The notes under the pieces are model-generated. The model had not been told where the DNA came from. It searched no databases and was given only the letters and a program-made list of their open reading frames with translations. From NCBI GenBank assembly GCA_948144175.1, contig CANXME010002149.1, forward strand, positions 2,894,001 through 2,958,000: a stretch of DNA of 64,000 nucleotides, given 5' to 3'. The position numbers were made by a program, and so were the translations under genes. Origin of the DNA: Closterium sp. NIES-65. Taxonomy: Eukaryota; Streptophyta; Zygnematophyceae; Desmidiales; Closteriaceae. Of this stretch, positions 9,501-20,059 are shown piece by piece (position 1 is the first letter of the stretch; the number at the start of each line of letters is the position of its first letter).

Positions 9501-12500
9501 CCCCCGGTAGACCCCCTTCCCCCGCAGGGTCCTGCCCCTTCAGGTGTGTCCCAGGTAGACGCGGTCGAGCCTGTCGAGGTCACTGGTGACTCTGGTGCTG
9601 CTGTGGGTGCTGAGCCTAGGGGTGCTGTGACTGGGGGTGCTGTGCCTGGGGGTGCTGAGCCTGGGGGTGCGGAGCTTGGGGGTGCGGAGCCTGGGGGTGC
9701 GGAGCCTGGGGGTGCTGAGCCTGGGAGTGCTGAGACTGGGGGTGCTGAGCCTGGGGGTGCTGAGCCTGGGGGTGCTGAGCCTGGGGGTGCTGAGCCTGCG
9801 GGTGCTGGGCCTAAGGGTGCTGAGACTGGAGGTGCTACGCCTGGAGGTGCTTTGCCTTGGGGTGCTGAGCCTGGAGGTTCTTCGCCTGGAGGTTCTCCGG
9901 GTGCTTCGTCTCGCCGAGAGCCACTCTCCCCACAGGAGCTGCGTGAGTGGTTTGCCCGGCGCTGGAGGCGTGCTGCTGGTGCTGGAGGTTCTTCGGCTGC
10001 TGAGGGTGCTGCGGTCGCGGGTCCCGGAGGTGCTCGTACTGGGAGTACTAGAGCTGCTGGGCCTGCGGGTTCGACTGGAGCTGGTGCTGCTGAGGGTGTT
10101 GGCGCTGAGACTACCGCTGGCGGTCCTACTGGCGGTGCTCCTGGTGCTGCTGGGGGTTCTGGAGCTGCTGGGGGTGCTGTTGGAGGTGCTACTGGAGCGG
10201 GTGCTCCTGCTGAGAGTACTGGTGCTGTCCCTGCTGTGTCTTGCGTCGCCGCGCGGCCTCGACCGTACTTCGTTCCACTCCTGCAGCAGGTTCTTGGTCT
10301 TCCACCTTCTACTGGCTCTCCTCCTCTCTTAGAGCGTCCACAGCCTGTCCCGTCCCCGTCACAGCTACAGCCTGCTTCCCCCTTACCTGCTCCTTCTCCC
10401 TACGCTGGTCCTACTGGAGGTCTTACTGAGCGTCGTGAGCCTACGTCTCGTCCTGCGTCACCTGTTCGTCCTGCACGCGCTAGTGGTCGCAGTTCGCGTC
10501 AGCGTCCTCCTCCTGTCCCTGGCACGCACTGGATGTCTCTGCGTCCGTCCACTGCTCCTCTGCGTGCCCCTTTACCTTCTCCTCCTGAGTCTTCTCTTCC
10601 TGCTCTTGCCGACCCGGAGTCGGACTCTCTTCGTGCTGCCAGTCCTACTGTCACGCGTTTCCTTGCTACTGTCGTCACTGAACCTTCTTTCGAGTCTTCT
10701 GCTGCGTCTGCCCTCGTTACTGACCTCGTCGACTTTGCTGCTCGCTGTCTCTTAGACTACGCTGCTAGTCTTGTCGCAGAGTCTGAGTCTGTCTGTCCTT
10801 AGTCCGTCGGGGGTCAGTGTGCCCTTGGCACGGACGTCCTCGAGGACAAGCAGGAGGAGTTCCAGTGCCTGGCAGCCGCTTCACCGCATCTCTTGTCCGT
10901 ACTGCTTACCCCTGAGGGAGACCCAGATGCACTTGACATCCCGACTCCGCGCTCTTACGCAAAGGCGATAGAGGGTCCCTACTCCTCTTAGTGGCAGGCA
11001 GCTATGGATGCAGAGATGGCTTCCTGGAAGTCCACAGGCATCTACGTTGATCCTGTCCCCCCTCCTGGGGCGAACATCGTCAGTGGCATGTGGATCTTCA
11101 GGGTGAAGCGGCCGCCGGGTTCTCCGCCTGTCTTCAAGGCGCGTTACGTGGCTCGTGGCTTCAGTCAGCGGCAGGGAGTTGACTACTTTCAGACCTTCTC
11201 CCCCACCCCGAAGATGACCACTCTTCGGGTACTGCTGCACGTTGCTGCTCACCGTGACTACGAGCTGCACTCTCTCGACTTCAGCACTTCTTTCTTGCAG
11301 GGCAGCCTGCACGAGGAGATCTGGCTGTGCCGCCCACCTGGCTTCACTGGGTCTTTCCCTCCTGGTACCCAGTGGAGTCTCCGGCGTCCAGTCTACGGTC
11401 TCCGCCAGGCGCCACGTGAGTGGCACGACACACTGAGGACTACGCTGGCGGCACTTGGGTTTGCTCCTTCTACTGCCGACCCGTCGCTGTTTCTGCGCAC
11501 CGACACCTCTCTGCCGCCGTTCTACATCCTCGTGTACGTCGACGACTTGGTCTTTGCCACTGCTGACACTGCTGGACTCGCCTACGTGAAGTCCGAGCTG
11601 CAGAAGAGACACACGTGCACAGACCTGGGTGAACTGCGCAGCTACCTTGGCTTGCAGATCACCCGGGACAGAGCACGCCGCACCATTACCCTGACTCAGT
11701 CACACATGGTGCAGCAGGTCCTTCAGCGCTTCGGCTTCACGTACTCCTCGCCTCAGGCCACTCCTCTGTCTACTCGCCACTCACTCTCAGCTCTGCCTTC
11801 GGATGAGTCCGTAGAGTCGAGTGGCCCGTATCCAGAGCTTGTTGGCTACCTCATGTACCTGATGACCTGCACTCGACCTGACCTTGCATACCCTCTTAGC
11901 ATTCTTGCACGCTATGTTGCTCCTGGGAGACACCGACCAGAGCACATGGCTGCAGCGAAGAGGGTGTTGCGCTACTTGTGCAGTACGTCGAGCATGGGGC
12001 TAGTGCTTGGAGGGCGCAGTCCAGTGGTCCTCACTGGGCACGCGGACGCTTCTTGGGCTGACGACCAGGCTACGCAGCGGCCGTCACAGGGTTACACCTT
12101 CAGCCTTGGTTCCGGCTCTGTTTCGTGGCGGGCTACTCGCTCGTTTTCTGTTCTCGGCTCCAGTTGTGAGGCTGAGATCTACGCCGGGGCTATGGCTGCC
12201 CAGGAGCTTCGCTGGCTCACCTACCTGCTGACCGACCTTGGAGAGCCGCCTCGTTCTCCTCCAGTCCTGTACGTAGACAACAAGGCCATGCTGGCCTTGT
12301 GTCGAGAGCAGCGACTTGAGCACAGGACAAAGCACATTGCTCTCCGCTACTTTCTTGCTCGTGAGCTACAGCAGCGTGGACAGTTGCGGCTTGCGTACGT
12401 GGCCTCTGAGGCCAACACTGCTGATGTCTTCACCAAAGCACTTCCGCCTTGTGATCATCAGCGCTTCTGCACTCAGCTGGGTCTTGTGCCTGTCCTACCT

Positions 12501-12518
12501 CACTTGCTCACTTCTTGA
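6510..12518 (+). pseudogene. copia gag-pol polyprotein, complete frame with four in-frame TAG codons
   Basis: The ATG at 6510 and TGA at 12516-12518 enclose 2,002 sense-length codons in one frame. The only breaks are TAG at 6693, 8907, 10800 and 10989. Siblings have Trp at the first, Gln at the second and fourth, and Pro at the third. Domains in order: Gag (1 to about 265), poly-Gly (about 269-332), a Cys/His motif starting at Cys386, protease with DSRA instead of DSGA at Asp524, and the pre-integrase HH...CC region (about 678). Integrase shows Asp748, Asp817 and Glu853, a D-D-35-E spacing. A PGGAE repeat linker (about 1030-1130) leads to reverse transcriptase with YVDD (Asp1678-1679) and RNase H with Asp1846. 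The usual copia order PR-IN-RT-RH is kept. The long size comes from the two low-complexity linkers. Coding capacity is complete only if the TAGs are read through, and the protease change makes autonomy doubtful. Confidence 0.93.
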
Positions 12519-12733
12519 CCTTGCTTGTACTGTCACATATATATATACTCTTGCTCTTGCTTGCTTTGCCTCTTGTCTATATATATATGTGATCTTGCAT
12601 GTGAACTGGCCCTTTGGCCTTTGAACTTGTGCTCGGAATGTGTGGTGACTTTGTGATCCACCCTAAGCTTTGCTTTGCTTTGCTTGACTGGTCTTGTGAC
12701 CCCTTGTTCTCCCCCACTTTGCCTATGGGGGTG
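12519..12733 (+). other. 3' UTR of element 1 with an AT hairpin
   Basis: It lies between the pol stop and the 3' LTR. A 15-bp perfect inverted repeat (TCACATATATATATA near 12533-12547 and its complement near 12578-12592) could fold into a hairpin with a loop of about 30 bases. The region ends in CCTATGGGGGTG directly before the LTR, the probable polypurine primer. Part of it is shared with element B (3766-3880). Confidence 0.7.
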
Positions 12734-12868
12734 TGTCAGAACATTATAGCTTATATCTATTTGTGTAGGCTATAGTGGGGTATCCCATAGGGGGTACAAC
12801 CCAATTAGGGTTTCCTATATGTACTCACTTCGTTCATAGTTCATTTCATTCTCGTTCTATTCTTCTCA
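12734..12868 (+). repeat. 3' LTR of element 1
   Basis: 135 bp, identical to 5456-5590, with the telo-box complement at 12805-12813. The target duplication CCCGC follows at 12869-12873. Confidence 0.95.
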
Positions 12869-12873
12869 CCCGC

Positions 12874-13929
12874 CGCCCCTCGCTGCGGCTCCGCCGCCCT
12901 TCACTGCGGCCCCGCCGCCCCTCGCTGCGGCTCCGCCGCCACTCGCTGCGGCCCCGCAGCCCTTCTCTGCGGCCCCGCGGCCCGTCCAAGCGGCCCCGCC
13001 GCCTTCTTCTGCGGCCACGCCGCCTCTCTGACTACGGCCCGCCCGCCGCCCTATCTGCCGCCCGCCCGCCGCCCTACCTGCAGCCCTTCCACCGCCCGAC
13101 CTGCGGGCCACCCGCCGCCCTATCTGCGGCCTGACCGCCGCCCTACCTGCGGCCCACCCGCCGCCCTACCTGCGGCCCACCCGCCGCCCTACCTGCGGCC
13201 CACCCGCCGCCTGACCTGCGGCCCACCCGCCGCCCTATCTGCGGCCTGACCGCCGCCCTACCTGCGGCCCACCCGCCGCCCTACATGCGGCCCACCCGCC
13301 GCCCTACCTGCGGGCCACCCGCCGCCCTACCTGCGGCCCACCCGCCGCCCGACCTGCGGCCCACCTGCCGCCCTACCTGCGGTCCGCCCGCCGCCCTACC
13401 TGTGGCCCTATCGCCGCCCGATCTGCGGCCTACTTGCCGCCCTACCTGCGGCTCACCCGCCGCCCTATCTGCGGCCCGCCAGCCGCTCTTTCTGCGGCCC
13501 TACCGCCGCCCTACCTCCGGCCCTACCGCCGCGCCGCCCTGAACCAGCGCCACCGAGCCGCCCAGCGGCAAAACCACCGAGCCGCCTGGCCGCTGAGTCG
13601 CCCAGCCGCCGCCCAGCAGCCAAGCCACCGAGCCGCCCAACAGCCGAGCCGCCCAGCAGCCGAGCCGCCCAGCAGCCGAGCCGCCCAGCAGCCGAGCCGC
13701 CCAGCAGCCGAGCCGCCCAGCAGCCGAGCCGCCCAGCAGCCGAGCCGCCCAGCAGCCGAGCCGCCGAGTAGCCCAGCAGCCGAGCCGCCGAGCTACCCAG
13801 CAGCCGAGCCGCTGAGCCGCAGATCTGCCCTCCTTCCGGACCGCCCGAGCTGCCCAGTCTGGTGAGCACAGCGCCTTTTCTCCTGCACTGCCCTCACCCT
13901 ACTGTTTGCACTGCTCGTCGTCTGTCGTC
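12874..13929 (+). repeat. leader of element 2, second part, with 23-bp and 16-bp minisatellites
   Basis: It continues the leader interrupted at 5455. From about 13060 to 13450 a 23-bp unit built on CTGCGGCCCACCCGCCGCC repeats many times. From about 13600 to 13820 a 16-bp unit, CCGAGCCGCCCAGCAG, repeats. The last 70 bases before the gag ATG at 13930 are unique. Frames across these repeats are low-complexity and not credible genes. Confidence 0.75.
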
Positions 13930-16900
13930 ATGGCTACCCCTAGTGTCCTCACTTTTGACGCTGAGGGTCGGGCCATTGACTTTGAGGTCTGGGTAGACGA
14001 CTTGCAGCTATTCTAACAGTGCGATAGGGCAGACGGCCTCACTCTCTTTGACCTTACCTCTGGCGCTTCCCCTGCCCCTGCTGCTGATGCTGACGCCACT
14101 GTTCGCTCCCAGTGGGCCACGCGCGACGCTGCTGCACGTCTTGCTGTGCGTCGCCACCTCCCTACCTCCGAGCGTGCGCACTTTAGTCAGTACGAGAGTG
14201 CTCAGACCTTGTACGACGCTGTAGTCGCGCGCTACTCCTCCCCTGCCACTGCTGCACTGAGCCGTCTCATGCTACCGTACCTCTTCCCTGACCTTGCTGC
14301 CTTTCCTACCGTAGCTGACCTCATTACGCACCTCCGCACTAGTGACACTCGCTACCGCGCTGCATTTCCTGCTGACTTCTGCGCCACGAACCCCCCCCCC
14401 AAGTACATCACTCTGTACTTCGTAGTCACTCGCCTCCCTGACTCCCTTCGAGTAGTCAGGGACCCCTTTCTCTCAGTCTGTCCCACCACACTCACTATAG
14501 ACCTCCTCGAGAAGGCCCTTCTCGCGATAGAGAAGAGCATAGTCGCTGTAGGAGCCTCTCGAGGTGACCCGCGCACCCCCATCTTTGAGGGGTGTTCTCC
14601 CTCCCCCCTGCTGCCCTCTGTTGCCTCTGCTGCTGCGGCCGACCTCCTTGGTCTTGAGCCAGTCGGTGCGGCGTCTGCCCCTAGCGGGAAACGCTGCCCT
14701 GGCAAGGGCAAGGGGGGCAAGGGAGCTGGAGGAGCGGGCGGTGGAGGTGGAGGTGGAGGCGGTGGGGGGAGTGGGGGTGGCGGTGGGAGTGGAGGTGGGG
14801 GTGGGGGGGTCGGTGGCGGCAGTGGAGGCGGAGGCGGCGGGGGCGGTGGCGGTGGGAGCGGAGGTGGCGAAGGATGCGGCGGTGGAGGCGGCGGCGGAGG
14901 CGGCGGCAGTAGTGGAGGCAGCGGAGGCGGCGGAGGCGGTGGGGGTGGCGGTGGAGCTGGTCGCGGGTCTTTGCAGAGGAGTGGCTCCAGTGATGGCTCG
15001 CGCTAGCAGCAGCAGCGCGGTCGTGAGACCCTGTCCCCTTAGCAGCTCCGTGAGTGGTACACTGCACGCCAGCGGGGTGGGGGTTTTGGTCCGTGCACCT
15101 ACGTCCTGCGCACCGGCGACCGTGCGGGTGAGCAGTGTGGGGGTGCACACCCCACCCAGCGCTGCTTTGGCCGCCTGACGAACGCGTGGCGTCACCAGTT
15201 CCCGGAGGCCTCAGAGATCCCTCGCTAGGGCGAGCTGTCTAGGGCGGGTGTTGCCATCTTTGATCTTGACTTTGATGCTATTCTCTCTGCCATGTATGCT
15301 GTGTCTATTAGTGATGAGGGTGACTGTTACCGGTGTTTCCCGCCCGATCCGGGCATTGAGACTGCTGCTCTAGGTACAGGTGCGGCTGCTGCCCTAGGTG
15401 CTTGCGACGCTGCTGCTCTAGGTGCTAGTGTGTCTGCGTCCTCAGGTACTGGTGAGTCTGCGCTCTCAGGTACTACGTCGGCTTCGGCCTCCCTCACCTT
15501 CACCCTTGACTCTGGGGCGTCTCGCTCCTTCTTTCGGGACCGCACCACACTCACGCCGCTTAGTCGGCCGGTTGCGGTGTCTCTGGCTGACCCCTGTGGG
15601 GGTCCTGTACTGTCTCGCTTCTCCACAGTCCTCCCGTGTCCGGCGGCTCCCTCTGGCACCCTGTCTGGTCTCTACCTCCCCTCGTTCTCGACGAACCTGG
15701 TGAGTGGTGCTGACCTACAGGATGCGGGTGTCCACCAGTTCACTCCTGCGCGTCAGCGAGTGACACACTGCACAGAGGCTAGCACAGGCCGACACCTGGC
15801 TACGTTCACCCGTCAGCCGGGGTCGAGCCTGTACACTCTAACCACTGCGTCTCCTCCAGTTGCTGAGTCTGGTAGGGTAGCTGCGTCGGGTCAGGTGTTT
15901 GCTGCAGCGTCCAGGTCTGGTCCTGAGTCTGCCCCCTGTTCGTGTCGTCTCCTGTCTCACGAGACCCTCCTCTGGCACCACCGCCTTGGTCACCCCTCTC
16001 TGCTTCGGCTCAGAGGCATGGCCTCCCGTCTTCTTGTGTCTGGTCTCCCCCGGTCCCTCCCTCCCCTTCCTCAGGGCCCTGGCCCTGCCTGTGTCCCCTG
16101 TGTCGAGGGGCGCCAGCGGGCTGCCCCTCACTCCTCCCAGTTTCCTCCGACAGAGGCCCCGTTGCAGACACTTCACATGGACGTGTGGGGCCCAGCCCGC
16201 GTCCGTGGACAGGGTCACGAGCGCTACTTCCTGCTCGTTGTTGACGACTACTCGCGTTACACCGCAGTCTTCCCCTTGCGCAGCAAGGGTGATGTCAATG
16301 CGGTGCTGATCGACTGGATCCGCGTAGCTCGTCTCCAGCTCAGGCAGAGCTTTGGCTCGGACTTTCCTGTTCTGCGTCTGCACTCGGACAGAGGCGGAGA
16401 ATTTTCCTCTGACCTTCTGAGAGCCTACTGTCGCACACGAGGCATCCGTCAGACCTTCACGCTTCGGGACTCCCCGCAGCAAAATGGGATTGCTGAGCGC
16501 CGCATTGGCATGGTCATGGACGTCGCTCGTACATCTATGATGCATGCGGCTGCCCCCCATTTTCTGTGGCCGTTTGCGGTGAGGTACGCGGCGCATCAGA
16601 TCAACCTCCACCCCAGGGTCTCCAGGCCGGAGACCTCCCCAGCCTCGCTGTGGACGGGGAAGGTTGGCGATGCGTCGGCGTTCCGGGTCTGGGGATCTCG
16701 GGCGTTTGTCCGCGACTTGTCTGCGGACAAGCTGTCCCCTCGTGCTGCTCCTTGCGTCTTCCTGGGGTTCCCCCTTGACGCGCCTGGGTGGCAGTTCTAC
16801 CACCCCACCTCTCGCCGTGTTCTGTCCTCCCAGGACGTCACGTTTGACGAGTCGGTCCCCTACTACCACCTCTTCCCCTACCGCACTCCATCCCTCCCCC

Positions 16901-19739
16901 CACCCCCGCTCTTCCTTGTACCAGGTCCCCCCAAGGGAGACCCCCTTCCCCCTCAGGGTCCTGCCCCTTCAGGTGTGTCCCACGTAGACGCACTCGAGCC
17001 TGTCGAGGTCACTGGTGACTCTGGTGCTGCTGAGGGTGCTGAGGCTGGGGGTGCTGAGCCTGGGGGTGCTGGACCTGGGGGTGCGGAGCCTGGGGGTGCT
17101 GAGCCTGGGGGTGCTCTGTCTGGGGGTGCTGAGCCTGGGGGTGCTGCGTCTGGGGGTGCTGAGCCTGGGGGTGCTGCGCCTGGGGGTGCTGAGCCGGGGG
17201 GTGCTGAGCCTGGGGGTGCTACGCCGGGGGGTGCTGAGCCTGGGGGTGCTACGCCTGGGGGTGCTGAGCGTGGAGGTGCTCCGCCTGGAGGTTCTTCGGG
17301 TGCTTCGTCTCGCCGGGAGCCACTCTCTCCACAGGAGCTGCGCGAGTGGTTTGCCCGGCGCTGGCGCCGTACTGCTGGTGCTGGAGGTTCTTTGGCTGCT
17401 GAGGGTGCTGCGGTCGCGGGTCCCGGAGGTGCTCGTACTTGGAGTACTGGAGCTGCTGGGCCTGCGGGTTCGACTGGAGCTGGTGCTGCTGAGGGTGTTG
17501 GCGCTGAGACTACCGCTGGCGGTCCTGCTGGGGGTGATCCAAGTGCTGCTGGAGGTTCTGGAGCTGCTGGAGGTGCTGCTGGAGCGGGTGCTCCTGCTGA
17601 GGGTACTGGTGCTGTCCCTGCTGCTTCTGGCGTCGCCACGCGGCCTCGACCGTACTTTGTTCCACTCCTGCAGCAGGTTCTTGGTCTTCCACCTTCTACT
17701 GGTCCTCCTCCTCCCTTAGAGTGTCCACAGCCTGTCCCGTCACAGTTACACTTGCATCCTACCTCCCCTTTGCCTGCTCCTTCTCCCTACACTGGTCCTA
17801 CTGGAGGTCTTGCTGAGCGTCGTGAGCCTGCGTCCCGCCCAGCGTCGCCTGTCCGTGCTGCTCGCACTAGCGGTCACGGTTCGCGTCAGCGTCCTCCTCC
17901 TGTCCCTGGCACGCACCGGATGTCTCTGCGTCCGTCCACTGCTCCTCTGCGTGCCCCTTTGCGTTCTCCTCCTGAGTCCTCTCTTCCTGCTCTTGCCGAC
18001 CCGGAGTCGGACTCTCTTCGTGCTGCCAGTCCTACTGTCACGCGTCTCCTTGCTACTGTCGTCACTGACCCTTCTTTTGAGTCTACTGCTGCGTCTGCTC
18101 TAGTTGCTGAGCTCGTCGACTTTGCTGCTCGCTGTCGCTTAGACTACGCTGCTAGTCTTGTCGCTGAGTCTGAGTCTGTCTGTCCTCCGTCCGTCGAGGG
18201 TGAGTGTGCCCTTGGCACGGACGTCCTTGAGGACAGGCAGGAGGAGTTCCAATGTCTGGCAGCTGCTTCACCTCATCTCGTGTCCGTACTGCTTACCCCT
18301 GAGGGAGACCCGGATCCACTTGACATCCCGACTCCGCGCTCTTACGCGGAGGCGATAGGAGGTCCCTACTCCTCTCAGTGGCAGGCAGCTATGGATGCAG
18401 AGATGGCTTCTTGGAAGTCCACAGGCACCTACGTTGACGCTGTCCCCCCTCCTGGGGCGAACATCGTCAGTGGCATGTGGATCTTCAGGGTGAAGCGGCC
18501 GCCGGGTTCTCCGCCTGTCTTCAAGGTGCGTTACGTGGCTCGTGGCTTCAGTCAGCGACAGGGAGTTGACTACTTTCAGACCTTCTCCCCCACCCCGAAG
18601 ATGACCACTCTTCGGGTACTGCTGCACGTTGCTGCTCACCAAGACTACGAGCTGCACTCTCTCGACTTCAGCACTGCTTTCTTGCAGGGCAGCCTGCACG
18701 AGGAGATCTGGCTGCGCCGCCCACCTGGCTTCACTGGGTCTTTCCCTCCTGGTACCCAGTGGAGTCTCTGGCGTCCAGTCTACGGTCTCCGCCAGGCGCC
18801 ACGTGAGTGGCACGACACACTGAGGACTACACTTGCGGCTCTTGGGTTTGCTCCTTCTACTGCCGACCCGTCGCTGTTTCTGCGCACCGACACCTCTCTG
18901 CCGCCGTTCTACATCCTCGTGTACGTCGACGACTTGGTCTTTGCCACAGCTAACACTGCTGGACTCGCCTACGTGAAGTCCGAGCTGCAGAAGAGACACA
19001 CGTGCACTGACCTGGGTGAACTGCTTGAAGATCACCCGGGACCGAGCACGCCGCACCATTATCCTGACTCAGTCACACATGGTGCAGCAGGTCGTTCAGC
19101 GCTTCGGCTTCACGTACTCCTCGCCTCAGGCCACTCCTCTGTCTACTCGCCACTCACTCTCAGCTCTGCCTTCGAATGAGTCCGTAGAGTCGAGTGGCCC
19201 GTACCTAGAGCTTGTTGGCTGCCTCATGTACCTGATGACCTGCACACGACCTGACCTTGCATACCCTCTTAGCGTTCTCGCACGCAATGTTGCTCCTGGG
19301 AGACACCGACCAGAGCACATGGCTGCAGCGAAGAGGGTGTTGCGCTACTTGTGCAGTACGTCGGGCATGGGGCTAGTGCTTGGAGGGCGGAGTCTAGTGG
19401 TCCTTACTGGGCACGCGGACGCTTCTTGGGCTGATGACCAGGCTACGCAGCGGTCGTCACAGGGTTACACCTTCAGCCTTGGTTCCGGCTCTGTTTCGTG
19501 GCGGGCTACTCGCTCGTCTTCTGTTCTCGGCTCCAGTTGTGAGGCTGAGATCTACGCCGGGGCCATGGCTGCACAGGAGCTTTGCTGGCTCACCTACCTG
19601 CTGACCGACCTTGGAGAGCAGCCTCGTTCTCCTCCAGTCCTGTACGTAGACAACAAGGCCATGCTGGCCTTGTGTCGAGAGCAGCGACTGGAGCACAGAA
19701 CAAAGCACATTGCTCTCCGCTACTTCCTTGCTCGTGAGC
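13930..19739 (+). pseudogene. copia gag-pol of element 2, interrupted and truncated
   Basis: The ATG at 13930 is in frame with the main body up to about 19020. Stops inside the frame are TAA 14014 (Leu in siblings), TAG 15004 (Gln), TAG 15040 (Gln) and TAG 15226 (Trp). From 15229 on, the frame is open through protease (DSGA, intact), pre-integrase, integrase and most of reverse transcriptase including YVDD. A 14-bp deletion near 19022 shifts the frame. RNase H continues in the next frame from 19016, with ADASWADD and SSCEAEIYA motifs. Pol breaks off after FLAREL, where the sequence jumps into the 3' half of an LTR. About 50 C-terminal residues are lost. No complete product can be made. Confidence 0.92.
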
Positions 19740-19794
19740 TAGTACTTGTACTCACTCATTTCATAGTTCATTCATTCTCGTTCTAATATTCTCA
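19740..19794 (+). repeat. 3' LTR remnant of element 2 (55 bp)
   Basis: It matches the last 55 bases of the 5' LTR (5180-5234) and ends TATTCTCA exactly at the target duplication TACCG. Only TA is clearly shared at the pol/LTR join, suggesting a deletion through very short homology. Confidence 0.85.
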
Positions 19795-20059
19795 TACCGT
19801 ATGGCCCCGGATATAGGCGCCGGCCTATTACAGGCGACGGCGCTTCTATCTGGAGCATGGGGCTTATGGCCGATCCTCGATTATATGCGCCACCCCTTTT
19901 GTACCCTTATTATAAGTGCCACCCTCAATATTAACACTTTTTTTTCCACCACAACTAAAGCAAACAACAACTATAACATCGTTCGCTTCAACGAATACTA
20001 CAAGTTAGTACACAATTTTAGACTTAATGTGCTATTCTACCTATGTGCTAGTACCGGAA

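Larger units (their letters stand above)
5456..12868 (+). mobile_element. full-length Ty1/copia element 1 (7413 bp, identical LTRs)
   Basis: The 135-bp LTRs at 5456-5590 and 12734-12868 are identical by eye. CCCGC flanks the element at 5451-5455 and 12869-12873. It has a primer site, leader, one gag-pol frame (6510-12518), a 3' UTR and a short G-rich pre-LTR tract (ATGGGGGTG). Identical LTRs indicate the youngest copia insertion in this window. It lies inside the leader of element 2. Confidence 0.96.
3608..19794 (+). mobile_element. Ty1/copia element 2, carrying two nested insertions
   Basis: The 5' LTR starts at 3608 and the 3' LTR remnant ends at 19794. The flanking TACCG at 3603-3607 and 19795-19799 is a perfect 5-bp target duplication. 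Non-autonomous element B (3637-5125) interrupts the 5' LTR and full-length copia element 1 (5456-12868) interrupts the leader. Without them the element reads LTR, primer site, leader, gag-pol, truncated 3' LTR. The 3' end of pol, the 3' UTR and the 5' part of the 3' LTR are deleted. Confidence 0.92.

Noticed and set aside
6510-12518. Full reassignment of TAG to an amino acid
   Set aside because: The inserted residue would have to differ between sites (Gln, Trp, Glu, His). The pogo transposase appears to end in TAG (20062-20060), and some stops are TAA or TGA. Partial readthrough or mutation bias remains possible.
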